A stretch of DNA of 64,000 nucleotides, from assembly GCA_016584495.1 (NCBI GenBank), contig WAID01000003.1, forward strand, positions 3,844,001 through 3,908,000. The letters run 5' to 3'. The stretch is from Celoporthe dispersa (lineage: Eukaryota > Ascomycota > Sordariomycetes > Diaporthales > Cryphonectriaceae). A program made the position numbers and the translations under genes. Below, in pieces: positions 1-12,118 of the stretch; within the stretch, counting starts at the first letter, position 1, and every line of letters begins with the position of its first letter. Below the pieces are notes generated by a model. The model was not told where the DNA came from and ran no database searches. It was given only the letters and a program-made list of their open reading frames with translations.

Positions 1-802
1 CAAAGCAGTCCTCGACCGGGAGGGACGGGATGAGCTGCTGCAGATCTTGAATCGATCTGCCCTCATCTCCAGACATTGATTGCTGCTGCATCCAGCACAC
101 CAAGTCTCTCGCCACTTCTATCCCAATACACGTGTTGGGACGGGGGGCGGGGGGAAAGAGAGAGAGAGAGAGAGAGCGCGGAAATTTGAATTTGGATTCA
201 CCATGCCATGCGTATCAGGAGCTTTTTGGCGGTGGCTCCAGGAGCCCTTCAGGCAGGATCACCTGAGGCGCAGGCCGAGGAATGCTCCTGGTATTGGTCC
301 CAGCAGATATAGTGTAAGACCTGCTGTAGCAGCGGCCTGGATTACTCAGTCCAGCCCTTAAATACTGGATCGGCGGCAGGTACCCTTGCCCCCTAAAACC
401 TTCTGGACCACCTGAGCACCCCCGGGTCCTGACCCCCTGAACATTCTTGGAGAAGCACCGAGCTCCCGTCCCCTGAGTTTTGAACATCCTCTCCAAAACA
501 CCAAAATCCCACCCCCGGGACGCAGAGAGGTGCGCTCCCGGAAACCCCAAGATAAAAGGATACCCGGCGCACAGCCTTTTATCCTAGCCGGACAGAGCTC
601 CTCCAAGGTGTAAGAACCCCCCCCTTTTTTTTTTAACCTTCATAAACCTCGAGCAAAAAAGTAAAGCAAGAAGAAAAAAAGTGCAGCTGCTAATGTCTTG
701 TCAAGGTTCCTTTCCCGTCCCGTACGCGTGAAGAAAAGTAGCGAGTGTCGCGTACGTGTTTTGTCGCGGGCCACGAGGGCCACGCTCCCGGCGACGGCGA
801 CG
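1..802. other. Upstream region of RCO1, no gene recognised
   Basis: No reading frame here looks protein-like; the small open frames on both strands are low-complexity. The stretch holds a GA dinucleotide run near 155-175 and a T run near 625-633. It probably contains the promoter and 5' leader of the RCO1 gene that starts at 803. An ATG at 698 is in frame with that gene, but the residues it would add do not resemble the usual Rco1 N-terminus, so 698-802 is more likely leader. Confidence 0.5.
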
Positions 803-3800
803 ATGAGCGCACCTCCCACGACGCGAGCATCGCGCTCGCGATACTCGAGCCCCGCGGTGGTGGGAGGAGGAGGAGCCGGGGCAGCGTGCTCGCGGAGCTC
901 CACAGGAGGGAGTAGGGACCGAGGCCGGGACAAGGACAAAGATAGGATAGAGAACAACGCGGGCTCTGGTGGTGGTGCAGATGCGCGGTCCAGCCGGTCC
1001 TCGTCCACGGAGAGGTCCAGGCGCTTCATGGAGAGCTGGATCGAGCCGGAGCGCGCGAGGATGCCCAGCTTCCAGGAGGACGGGCTGCTGCGACAGGGCG
1101 TGCTGGAGACGATGGAGCCTCTGGGGACGAGGCCCAAGCCCGCCATGATCAAGAAGCTGGCGGGGATGGGCCGCGAGGGGTCACCAACGGCATCGTCGCG
1201 TGGTGGAAAGTCGGGTGGCAGGAGGATCGTGCTGAAGAGGAAGAACGGGAACTCGATAGGGATCGATAGCACGCCAGGTGGTGGGGGCAACGGCTCTGCG
1301 ATGGTCGCGTCGGATCTTCTGCTGTCTGGCGCGCAGTCGACAACTCCCTCGACCACGATGGCAACCCCCCAGCCAGCCGCCTCGCCCACGCCCACACCAG
1401 CTCCTGCAGCGCTGCCTGCACAATCACTTCTGCCGTCGCATTTACTGGCCGCCCAGCAGGACGCTTTACCCACCCCAACACCAAAAGTCGAACAACCCGA
1501 CTCGCCTCCACTCCAGCCTCTGCTCCCAGACGCCACCTCAGACCAACCAGGACTGCTGATCTCAAACCAACGAGGTCGATTTTCTGGCAGCACACCTGAA
1601 CCGCGCGTCATCTCCCAGTCTCAGCTGAACTCGCGCAACTCGCAGTCCCTAACCCTGCAGCAGCAGCAGCAGCAGCAGCAGCAACCACCCTCGCCAAACC
1701 CGCTTCTCCTCCCACCCATCACCTCGTTCTCATCTTCTGCCAACTCCTTTCTGCCTGATCCCATCAAGCCATCCATCGAAGAACTCCCTTCCCTTGCACA
1801 CCTGCCCACAACACCACGGTCCGTCCAATCGACCGCGTCTACGTACGACTCGGACGACTACTTCAAGCGCGAATCCTCGATACAATCGACGTCGCAGCTC
1901 AGCATGCCGTCCAAACGCGCCGCAGGCATCGCGGCGGCCCACCGCTTGAGGTCTACCTCGGTCCTACCCGACCCAGAGGAGGACCAGGCTGCCTCTGGCC
2001 CGTCCAGACGTCCAGCAGCCCAGGGCTCGTCGTCCGAGCAGCAGGCCCAGCCCCCCCAGCTCGGACCCGACTACAGCGAGGCAGAGCTCGCCCGCATCAT
2101 GCAGGAGCACGAGCGGATGATCGTGAGGACCATCGTCGAGCATGGTGTGGCCGAGGCCCTCAAGCATTACCAGTACGTGGATGCCTACGCGCTCCGTCTC
2201 GCCTACAATCACAACCAGAGAAACGCGCGTTTCCTGCTCCAGACGGAGGCTATGGCCAAGCAGCTCATCACCAAGGAGGCCGCCGGCGAGTGGGCCCTCA
2301 AGCTACAGCCGTACAAGGAAGAGGGCGCCAAAGATCACACGGCGCTCAAGCACTTCAGGCCAGAGGCCGAGAATGACAGCTCCATCATCGAGGCGCACCA
2401 GCCGCAGCAGGCGCCTTACGCGCATCTCCTGTCCATGGACCTGAGCGAGGTGCGAAACCCCAAGCGCAAGCGAGACCAGCAGCCTGCCGGGCTGGGGGAT
2501 GATCACGCCCAAGAGGAGAAGAAGAAGAAGAAGCAGTCTGTAGGTCAAGGTGCCAATCAGGACGAGGAGGAGCCGTCGTCTACTTCGCTGCAGGAGCAGG
2601 TGGGCGAGGGCGAATCACTGGCAGCCCGAGGCGAGCCTGACGAGGCGGAGCGGGTCGCCACACCGCCCCGCAAGAGGCAGAAAACCCAGCGCGAGTCAAC
2701 TGGTCGCAAGGCTACCACAGCAGCTTCCACTGCTCGCCCCACGACCACCAACGGTGCCAGATCTGCCACCCCGTCGCAGCGAAGAAGGGATCGCGCAGGT
2801 TCCAGCGTTAGTAACGCTTCCTCCGCGCTCACCTCCATCCCCAGTGACATTGAGGAGGCGTCAGGCGACGAGGCCGCTGAGGAGACCGCGCAGCCTGCAG
2901 AGCCGCCCACCAACAAGAAAACCCAGGCCTCGACAAAGCAGGTGCAGAAGAAGACAGGAAACGCGCAAATGCAGATGCAGGATGGTGGTGGTGCTGCAGC
3001 GGATGTGAGGCGCGTAAAGGGTGTGAACAATGCTACCACCGCTGCTGCTGCACCAGCGGCGCGGCCAATTACCGACGAGGGCCCCAGGCGGCTTCCCGCC
3101 AGGCGTGCCAGGGGAACAGTAAATCCTGAAGGCTATTATCCGCGCGACCCGTTCTCCAACTCACACAACCCTCCTCATTCCACCACCCCTCAACCGCCCA
3201 ACAATAACAACACCGCCAACAACAACAACAACAACACCACCACCACTAGTTCACAACCTGCGCCTGTCGCCACCCTACCCGACTACGACGACACTGCTGC
3301 TCCACAACAGATCAAGCAGCAGCCCACCAAGAAGAGCAGGAGAGGCATGCCCGACTTTACTCCTCAGTATCGCCTTGACGACGGGGACGCGACCGACAAG
3401 CTGCGCACTCACGCCCGTGCTAACACGCACAAACTCACCACCTCGGTGCGGTCATCCTCATTCGCCAGAGGCGAGGAGGTGAACGCGCCGTCGCCTCCTG
3501 AGCGCCCTGCATCGGCCGCGTCGTCGTTGCTTTCTTCTGTCCCGGAGGCCGAGGTTCTGGAGGAGACGGAGCGAGAGCTGGAGACGGAGCCGGAGACGCA
3601 GCCTGCCGCGCCCAAGGGCCGCGCAGCGCTCTCCTGGTGGTGGTGCGAGGGCTACTCGCGCCAGCAAGCGCACCATCGACGACATCGAGGACGATGACAC
3701 GCCTTTCTCGCAGGATTTCGGCGCAGAGGCAGGTCCCAGCACAGGAACGGGCTCACGCGCCGAGACCCCGCGGCCGGCGAAGCGACAAAAGGGAGCACGA

Positions 3801-6352
3801 CGCGTCAAACAATCGTAAGTTCATCACCATCATCATCACCACCACGGCCCTTTCATTTCCATCCATCTCATCACCAGACGTCGTCGTTAAGCGGTGGAGG
3901 AGGATTCTCTCCATCCATACCAAGACTGCTCGGGTTGTTTGCAGCCTGGCTGTACGTGGCGCCCAGGCTACGCCGCAGGTCGAGGGGCCCTGCATCGTGT
4001 CATGCACCCAGCTGCATCGGATCAGATCATCTCTACTAGTAGATGCTAACATGTTTTTTTCTTTGTAGGCCCATGAAGAACAAGGCTGGCCCTCCCACCG
4101 GTGCTGCACCACCACAAGGTGGAAGACGCGCAAGCCCGGGCGTGAACGGCGCTCCCAACAATCAGGTACGTTCTGTGAGATGTGTGACCTTCTCTCCCTT
4201 CCTCAGCTTCTCCATCTCTGCCTCATTTTTTTTTTTTTTTTTGCGCCCTCTGTATGGCACATTTCGCATCATTGCCTGGCGGGTCTCCCATGTTCGTGTG
4301 GCTGGTGGCGAGTCTCCCTCTACATGGGTGCTGGAGTCAGCCGAGTATTGTGTGTTTTACCCTTCAGGCGAAGGACCCATTTCCGACACACCGGCGTCTT
4401 ACTACAGCTCTGGGCGACGCAACCCTGTCCTATGACCGGGCGGGCACAGCGCAACGCCTCCCCCTGTCCTGACGTCTCACAAGAGCACCTGATCATCTTT
4501 CGCTCTTGACGGATCGGCTGACCTGACCTATCCTGTCCCGTCTAGGAGGAGAACGACGATTTCTGCTCGTTCTGCGGTGGAAATGGCAATCTCGTCTGCT
4601 GCGATGGCTGCAACAAGTCCTTTCACTACATGTGCCACACACCAGCCGTCGATCCCGATGAGGATGCCGCCTGGTACTGCTGGGATTGCATGGTGAAGCG
4701 CGATCCCAGCTTGGTGGGTGAATACAGGGGCCCGTTTGGCAGCCTCATGGCGAACCTCGATAAGAGACATTCCAAGGCCTTTGTCCTGCCCAAGAAGGTC
4801 CGTGACCACTTCGAGGGCGTCCGCACCGGTCCTGATGGGGAGTACGAGGAGTTTGTTCCCCCGACCAAGGGAAAGTAAGTAGCACCCATCTGTCCACTGA
4901 CGTCCGGTCCCGCAGAAGCTGATGGATGGTGTGAAAACAGGAAGAAGGAGAAGAACGAGGACAAGGACTTTGACTTCTACCAGATCATGGACAAGAACGA
5001 GAAGCCCATCCTGTGCCACTCGTGCTCCAAGTCCGCGACCAGCGACCGTGCCATCATCCCATGCAGCCTCTGTGGGTTGTGGTGGCACCCGGAATGCCTG
5101 GACCCGCCCAGGACCCTGCCCCCCACGTCCGCACCTTCGTCTGCCCGTGCCATGTCGATGATCTGCTCAGTCAGGTCCCTTGCCAGCTTGGTCCGGCCCA
5201 CAAGCACCGAAAGGTCAAGGGCTCCTCCGAGATCACTTATGCCTATCGGCGCGGGAATGTGAACAACGGCTGGATCGAGGTCGACGATGACGGCGGCGAG
5301 ACAGATGGCACCTCGATGATTGTGAACACCGGCGGCCCGCGGGACCCGGCAAGCTGGGGCAGAACCCACCGAGTACGCTTCACCGGGATCAGGGACGATT
5401 TCATCTCCAAGTAAGTCGGCTCGATCTTGCACGTGATGTGCGCGGATGTTAACACAGGTACTGTAGGGTCGGCCGCCGCAAGCGCTCTCGCAAGCCTCAG
5501 CCTACGCCCTTGGGGCCGGGCATCGCGCAGCTACCAGATGTAGACTACGAAGAGGACGCAGAAGACCGCTACCACGCCGCACTCACCATGATGGCCTTTG
5601 CCCGCAAGGCTCGTGAAGAGCGTGGCGGGCGCCCAGTCGACTTTTCTTCAGAGTCCCTGGGAGTGGTCAAGGATCGGAACAGCTTGTGGATCCCGCCCGA
5701 GAATATCAGGGCCGCGAGCGCATCTGAGCTCACCAGCATGGAGAGGGAGCTGGTCGACATGGTCAGGGTGGTCAGAAAGGAACGCTCTAAGCGCAGCGGA
5801 GATCGCCAAGAACGGAGACGCCGTCGGTCGACGAGACGCCAGACGCCTGGCCCAAGCCGCGGTCGCAAGGGCCGGAGATCCGGTGCTCTGAACGTCAATC
5901 CGCAGCAGGAGGAGCAGCAGGAGCAGCAGCAGCAGCAGCAGCCGCAGGAAGAGGCGGCGGCGGAGTTTGGCGACAACCCAGAGTCTCCTATCGTGATCGA
6001 CGATGACAACAGCGATTATGACTCCGACCTTGATGATCTTGACCTAGCAATCGACCCAGATGCTGCAGAGCCTGCCGACGGGCTAGATCCAGCTGCAGCA
6101 GCCGCGGCGCCCACCAGCGAGTCGACTGGTAACAATACGGAGGCTGCTGCTGTTGAGCCTTCCCGGACCACTCCGATCCAGCCGTTGCAAGATGAGACCG
6201 CATCCCCCCCAGCCAACGCAGATAAGGACACCGAGTCTGACATAGAGGCCATCACAACAAGCATGGTCGAGAGCATTGTCGACCAAGCAGTTGCTGCAGC
6301 TCTCACACCAATATCAGACACACTCAAGGACGGCGGCGACGTGTCTGCGTAG
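803..6352 (+). CDS. rco1: Rco1-like double PHD finger protein, Rpd3S histone deacetylase subunit (two frame breaks)
   Basis: Rco1 works with Eaf3 in the small Rpd3 deacetylase complex, which removes acetyl groups from H3K36-methylated chromatin behind RNA polymerase II. Proposed exons are 803-3814, 4069-4165, 4546-4874, 4941-5410 and 5458-6352, about 1600 residues. The start at 803 (MSAPPTTRASRSRYSSPAV) fits the family N-terminus; the ATG at 698 is possible. PHD finger 1 lies at about residues 1040-1085 (FCSFCGGNGNLVCCDGCNKSF). PHD finger 2 lies at about 1163-1215 (ILCHSCSK ... CGLWWHPECLDPP ... CPCHVDD). The N-terminal half is disordered with Q, N and basic tracts, and a helical region near residue 430 (EAELARIMQEHERMI) precedes the fingers. 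Two single-base breaks interrupt it: one extra base near 3616-3618, and one missing C in the C run at 5119-5124, inside PHD2. The second is certain because the motif continues in the next frame. Converges on VPS18. Confidence 0.88.
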
Positions 6353-7893
6353 GTGTCAAGCGTGAACGACTCCACGCTCAATGGCATCGAGACACCCGAG
6401 ACTACGGTCGCGGGCCAGACACCTTCCCCTGCCGTGGCTCATGGCATGCGAGCTGGACTGATCAAGAGTCACCACTATTTACAGAGGCATTACCTTGTGC
6501 CTCATCAGCCACCAGCCCTTCAAGCCGACAACGTCTCGGAACCCAGCACGATCCTTTACATGGGATGGTTGCCTTGCAGGTGGCACTCTGACGGCAACTA
6601 TTTATTTTTCTGTTGAACTATTCATACGGCCACACCACTCGATCAAGACCACCGTTGGGCCCCCGGGCCTCCAGATCAATCACTATTCATTCTGCAGGGC
6701 GGAAAGGGCTTTTCTGCTTACGAATCCGACTATCTGAGATTCATGTCTCCTCTCAGATCGGAACCAACCCAAACATTGTTTCTTGTTGAATTAGTTGGCT
6801 CTCATGATGTCTGGTCTGAGAGTTTCATGCAGCATCTTTTCTTTTCATCACACAGGGCATCATGGCACATGCATCTGCTCAAGAACTGGCAGAACCACTT
6901 GTGTCTTTCCACTGAGAAGCAGTTTGTGGTGACGACCACTGTACCACAAGTATACCTCAAAAATCGCAACATTCGCGAGCGGACGAGTGTACAGCTGTTT
7001 TCTTTGCCTTCATCGCAACCCTGCAAACTGTTTACGTCTTTTCTCGTTTTCTCCCCGGCATCCAGAGACATTGTGCACCACATTCAAGTGTTACCAACGG
7101 CAACACCATCGGCATAGGAGTTCAGGATTTGACATTTGAGGGGAGGAGGAAAGGAAAAGTGCCATCAGTCCAGTATGTTGGGCATCTTGAGGTTTAGGGC
7201 AGGGTGTGTCCAGCTGAGTGGGGGGGAGAGAGCCTTTTGAGGTGGCCTCTGATGTGCGAATGAGATAATTAGAAACTTGATGAATAAATACATCATGGAA
7301 TGACCTCATCTGTTGTGCAGCCCTCCTGAATAGGTTCGAGCAGTCTTAATAAGTTGAACAAAACCCCCCCTTTTTCTTCTTCTTCTCCCTTTTTCTTCTA
7401 TAGATTGGGTAAGGTGTGTGTGTGTGTGTGTGTATTATTAATACATGGCTTGTTCCCCTATACCTCTTGCTCATCTAGATAGCAGATGTGTATGCCCCTG
7501 ACTACTTAGTACCTCAAAAAGTCTGTCCACAATAGACGCCAGGGATGTTCCTTTGGTTTGTTGCTATTCTATTTGTTATTTGTGATTTATTCCCCAGGCC
7601 TGAGGGCCACAGGGCAGCCACCGTCACCCAGGTCCGGGCACATCATAATTTGGTGTCTGAAATTTGGATATGCACAGAGATCAACAAAACACTTGGCACG
7701 AAGCTGGGCTTGAATTGGGTATACTATATCCAGGGGTTTATCTATAGCAATTTCACCTTCCAAGGAACAGGAGCTGGTCCCGGACGCCTTTCCTATATGC
7801 TTGCAACACCTCCCCTGTTCACACAACCCCTCAACGGGTGCAGGCTGCTGGGCCCTCAGCAGGCAACTGCCTCCAGGCTTGTCCCCCCTCTCT
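6353..7893. other. Convergent 3' spacer between RCO1 and VPS18
   Basis: Contains the 3' ends of both convergent genes. The first 260 bases stay open in the RCO1 frame after its TAG (see findings). The rest shows no coding pattern. A GT dinucleotide repeat lies at about 7414-7433, and T/C-rich runs near 7366-7400 are consistent with 3' untranslated sequence. Confidence 0.5.
7414..7433. repeat. (GT)n microsatellite
   Basis: About ten GT units in the RCO1/VPS18 convergent spacer. Confidence 0.9.
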
Positions 7894-10800
7894 TCATATC
7901 GCCCAGTCACTCAGATTATCATCTGTCCTGATGAATGGCTCATCAATCCTCTTGATGGCATAGTCACTGCAGAGGATACTTTACCACCAGAACAACAGTC
8001 AGCACATCGTATCAGAAATGCCAGTCACAGCGCGATCAGAGAGGGAATGGAGAGAAGGAAAGAAAGAAAAAAGGATAACCCACCAGGCACTAGCAATCAA
8101 TCCATCCAGCTCCCTAACAACTACCTCCCTCCTCTCCCCCTGCACAACACCCCGGGTGATCATGACCTGCAGCTCCCGGATCCTCTTTCCCCGGCCCACA
8201 CCCGCCTGCTTGAGGACCTCCTTTCCGAGGCAGTCAGAGTGGAAGGCATGCTGGCACGGGAACACAAAGAACTGCCTGCTCAGCAACGGCAGCCCACAGA
8301 CATAACACTTCTCCCCGGGCTCGACAATCGCATACCGGTGGTCCAGCCCTGCGATGTCGAGCTTGATGTTCGCGGCGGTCTGGGAGGACTCGTCCATCTC
8401 CTTCTTCAGGGAGTCGATGTTCCGAGAATAGTCCTCGAGGGCGGTGCAGATCTCTTCCTTGAAGTCGTCGATCACCACAAAGTCCGGGAAGAAGGGGATC
8501 AGGTCCTCTATCCGCAGGAGATCGCTGCACTTCCTCAAGAAGTCGATCGCGGTCTTGATGCCGTTCGACTGGCTGATGACCTTCTTCGCGACCGCGAGCC
8601 AGAGCCTCTTGCGGAGCTGCGGGTTGTCCATCGGCCTGTCTGCTATCAGAGATGCGAGGTCGATCTCGTCGTGCGACAGCGCGAGGTCCACGGCCTGCAG
8701 GTACTGCCCCATGTTGGTATAGATATGAACACACGACAGCACGCGCTTGTGCTGGATGCACAGCCGCAGCGCGAAGTCACGGTCGAAGTTCGGCTCGTCA
8801 CCCTGCGACTCGAGGTAGGCCAGCAGGGCCGACTCGTCGCGCGACGGGTGGCTCGCGTACATCGACACGAGGGTGTTGTGGACCGCTGCGTCGGTCGAGT
8901 TGAGCTGGTTGACCACGTACAGGAGATACCGGACGGCCTGGTTCTGCGCCAGCGGGCCCTTGTGGGTGCGGTCGTACTCGAGGAGGGCGGGGATCAGGTT
9001 CCGCGGGTCAAGGTTCGACTGCCGCATGAGGATCTCGACAAGATCCGTCGCAGCGTTCGTCATCAGCACGCTGCTGAACCTGTAGAAGACGGCCGGGTCC
9101 TTCTGCTTCTTGAGCACGTTGAGCGCCTCAGGCCACCTCTCTCGCTGGACCCAGTACGAGAGGACGTAGTCGTAGTCGTCCACCGCATCTGCGAAGAACA
9201 GCAGCTCATCCTCGCGGCCGTGGCTGCTGATGATGTCGTAGACCGTCTTCCTGTCCAGGTCCGCCTTGTGCCTGGTGACGAAATCCTGGTACTCGCCCCG
9301 GACGGTAGATAGCTGCTCTTGCGTCTGTGTGGGGCTCAGGTTCTCCGTCAGCTCCGCCTTGGTCACGATGGTGTCGTCCAGGGTGTTCAGCTTCGCCATG
9401 AAGATCTCGACCAGCCAGGTCGCGATCATGATGCGCTGCATGACCGCCGTCTTCTTGAACGTGCCCATCTTGGTGAGCAGGTATTTCCTCAGCGCCTCAT
9501 GCTGCCCGTTGTCCAGGAACGTCAGGGCAACCTCCTCGAAGGGCTTGCTGCTCTTGCCGTACACGCCCGCGGCATCGGCATACAGCCCCTTGCTGATCAG
9601 ATAATCACCGCTCGCCTTCGCCACCGTGTCCTTCTGGGCGGCCGTGTGGACATACTGCAGCGCCGCGTCAAACTGTTGCTGCTCGAGCATGATCTTCCAG
9701 ATATCCCGGTCCTCGTCCCTGACTACGATCTCGAAGATCTCCTGCGCCGTGAACAGCCAGAACGTGTTCTTCTGCAGGTCGACACACAGTCCGACCACCC
9801 GCTGTCCCTGGTCGAGGATCAGCTGGTCATACACCTGCGCACCCGTGAGCCTGTTGGCGGCCACGACGCGCCCGCCGAGCAGCGCGACGACATGCCACTG
9901 CGTCAGAGCTATCGCCTCGATGTTGTCCACCGTGGACCGCCTCCTGGTGGCCGGGTCCGCCGAGGCGGCGAGCTGCGCCCTCGACAGCAGCTTGGACTCC
10001 CCAAAGACCTTGGCGCCGAGGTCCGCGCCCTGCTGCGGGCTGAGCAGGAGCCTCCCGCAGAACACGCCCTGGGAGTTCAGCCAGGCAAAGGTCCGGTCCG
10101 GCGCAGCAGCCTCATACAGGGGCCCCGTCTCGCCGGCCGGGTCGGGAGAGACGACCAGCCCAGACCCCGTGGCGCCCGCCGTCCGCGATAGCTCGTGGGC
10201 GACGGGCTGCTCCGCCTCGAACAGCCGCGTGTAGATGGACCCGGAGCCCTCGCCGCGCCCGACCTTGCCGGTCAGGTGGTACAGCCGCGTCTGCGTCGCG
10301 ACCATGATCCTCCGGACCTCGGCACGACCAGGCAGGACATCCACCCAGAGGCCCGTGACGGGGCCGTCGGGTATCTTCTGCAGGACCTTGAGGAACTTCT
10401 CCTCCTTGCGGTAGAACTCGGTGGCCGTCTCGATGTAGGCTTCGTAGACGTTGCCGTCGCTGGCGCCGAGCAGGATCTCACGCGTCGAGGCGGTAGGGAG
10501 GGCAGGGTTCCAGGCTACGCACTCGAGCGAGACGCCACGGAGGCGGGCGAGGGGCCGCGGGGTGCGGGACTGCGAGTGGAGGTAGTAGTTCTCGCCGAGG
10601 GAGGTGCAGATGATGAGGTGCGAGGCGGTGGGGTCGAGGAACATGCGGCGGATGACGCCCGCCTCGGAAGGTCTCTTTGGGAGGTCGATGTCTGTAGGTT
10701 CGGGGTCCGTCGTCAGCGCTCACCCCCTCAGAGACAAAGAAAAGACGAGGCAGGGCGCGCGCGCGCGCCTGTGGAACATACCGTCAATATCCTCTGGCCT

Positions 10801-11004
10801 CTCCAGGTCGATCCTCAATATCCTCCCCGTCGACAAGGCCAATATCAAGACATTGTTTGCGACCTGCGCCGCCACGAAGTCTGCCGAGATCGAGAAGGCC
10901 AACTGCACGGGCTCGACGTTGAAGATGGGCAGCTGGCCCAGCCCGCTGCTCTCAGCCAGGTCGGCAGCGACGAACCCGCCGCCGTTGGATATCGGTAGAG
11001 CCAT
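7894..11004 (-). CDS. vps18: Vps18/Pep3 vacuolar sorting protein, HOPS/CORVET core subunit
   Basis: Vps18 is a class C core subunit of the HOPS and CORVET tethering complexes, which drive fusion at endosomes and the vacuole. Exons on the minus strand are 11004-10782, 10691-8084 and 7978-7894, giving 971 residues, close to the family size, with no frame break. The N-terminus (MALPISNGGGFVAADL) leads into the Pep3/Vps18 beta-propeller; across intron 1 the protein reads DIDLPKRPSEAGVIRRMFLD, a typical family motif. The middle is alpha-solenoid with clathrin-heavy-chain-like repeats. The C-terminus is a RING-H2 finger, CYVCGLPLL ... CQHAFHSDC, and its last cysteine pair (CILCSDYAIKRIDEPF) is encoded by the short last exon. 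Intron 2 (7979-8083) uses donor GTGGGT. The gene ends facing RCO1 and starts toward the CLA4 3' end. Confidence 0.95.
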
Positions 11005-12118
11005 CTTCTTCTTGAAACGTACGTCATGAGCGGTGAGACCTCATAGTCGCGAGACCCGTGGTGGTGCCAGAGCTGGCAGGGGTCGTCGTCGTCCGTGGGA
11101 GGGCAGGGAGGGGGAGATGTGGTTGAGGAGAGCGGGTGGGTTTGGCCTGGGTAAGTACTGCTTAAGGTAGGGGAGGAGGGAGCTCTGGCGGTGGTGTTGT
11201 TTGTTGTCGATTCCATGCGAGCAAACAGATAGGCGGGCCAGTTGCCTGCCGGCCTGTTGGGGGGGGGGCCTCAGGGGACGACGTCAGCGGTGTTTAGCCC
11301 CTCTGGCCCCTGTGGGGTGGTGTACATGCATGGGCTCAGTGGCTTGCTTCCCCTGCAGCCAATACTATACAGTACATAATAGTACGTACCTCCTTAGCCT
11401 GCTACGCCTGCTGTAGCCCCTCCCCCCCCCCAGGGCACAGCGCAGCACAGCGCAGCACAGCACAGCACAAGGCTGAGACTGAGATGACCAGCACCAGAGA
11501 GGCAGATAGTTGTTCAGAATAAATTACCGTAATCATGTTTCGACTCCATACCTATGGAGTCCTGATAGTCTAATTCCCATCTCTCGGTTCTTTCTCTTGT
11601 GCGTCAGTCCCGCTCTCCTACGGTGTGCTCCCGGCTCTCTGCTCTGCCCGTCTTTTTCATCCTCTCCCGAGGCGATGATCATGACTTGGTATACAAGATG
11701 TTTTGCTCATTCCTTTCGTGGTGGTCCGTCGGATGTCCTCCTTGTCAGGACACAGCCTTGACGCTCATGAGCTGGTATGCTCAGCGAGGCGTCTGCGGGA
11801 CATCTTCACCTCGAGAGGGGCAAACAGCGCCTCAGGAGCCCGCGGACGCACGCCCGTCGACTATTCCTCCCACACGGGGATGCACCGTTGCCAGACGGGC
11901 AGTTCCAAGCATCATCCATAGCGATACGGGAGCCGTGCCCCATTAAGCGTGTCGCGCGAGAGCTTTCCCTCCTCGTCTCCAGGCATGCCTCAGCGGCCTC
12001 AAGTCTTGGCTCGAAGGCTGAATGTAGCCGCGACATCCTGGATACTGCCTTCCTCGTCCCCTCCCGCTCGCCCCCGCCCCCGCCACCCTTTCCCCCGTTC
12101 CCAGCACCCGGAGGTGGA
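11005..12118. other. Spacer upstream of VPS18 and downstream of CLA4
   Basis: Should contain the VPS18 promoter and the CLA4 3' untranslated region. No coding pattern is visible. A decamer-like repeat based on CAGCACAGCG lies at 11434-11469, next to a run of ten C at about 11422-11431. Confidence 0.5.
11434..11469. repeat. CAGCACAGCG-type short tandem repeat
   Basis: Three to four imperfect units of CAGCACAGCG/CAGCACA in the VPS18 upstream region. Confidence 0.7.

Noticed and set aside
698..802. Upstream in-frame ATG of RCO1 at 698
   Set aside because: The 35 residues it would add are Arg/Ser-rich with no family likeness, whereas the ATG at 803 gives the expected N-terminus.
7325..7350. tRNA B-box-like GGTTCGAG
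   Set aside because: No matching A-box, acceptor stem or anticodon arm can be drawn around it; no tRNA was found elsewhere either.
7801..10998. Long plus-strand open frames (503, 290 and 267 codons) antisense to VPS18
   Set aside because: Shadows of a well-supported VPS18 exon; no domain or low-complexity-free stretch of their own.
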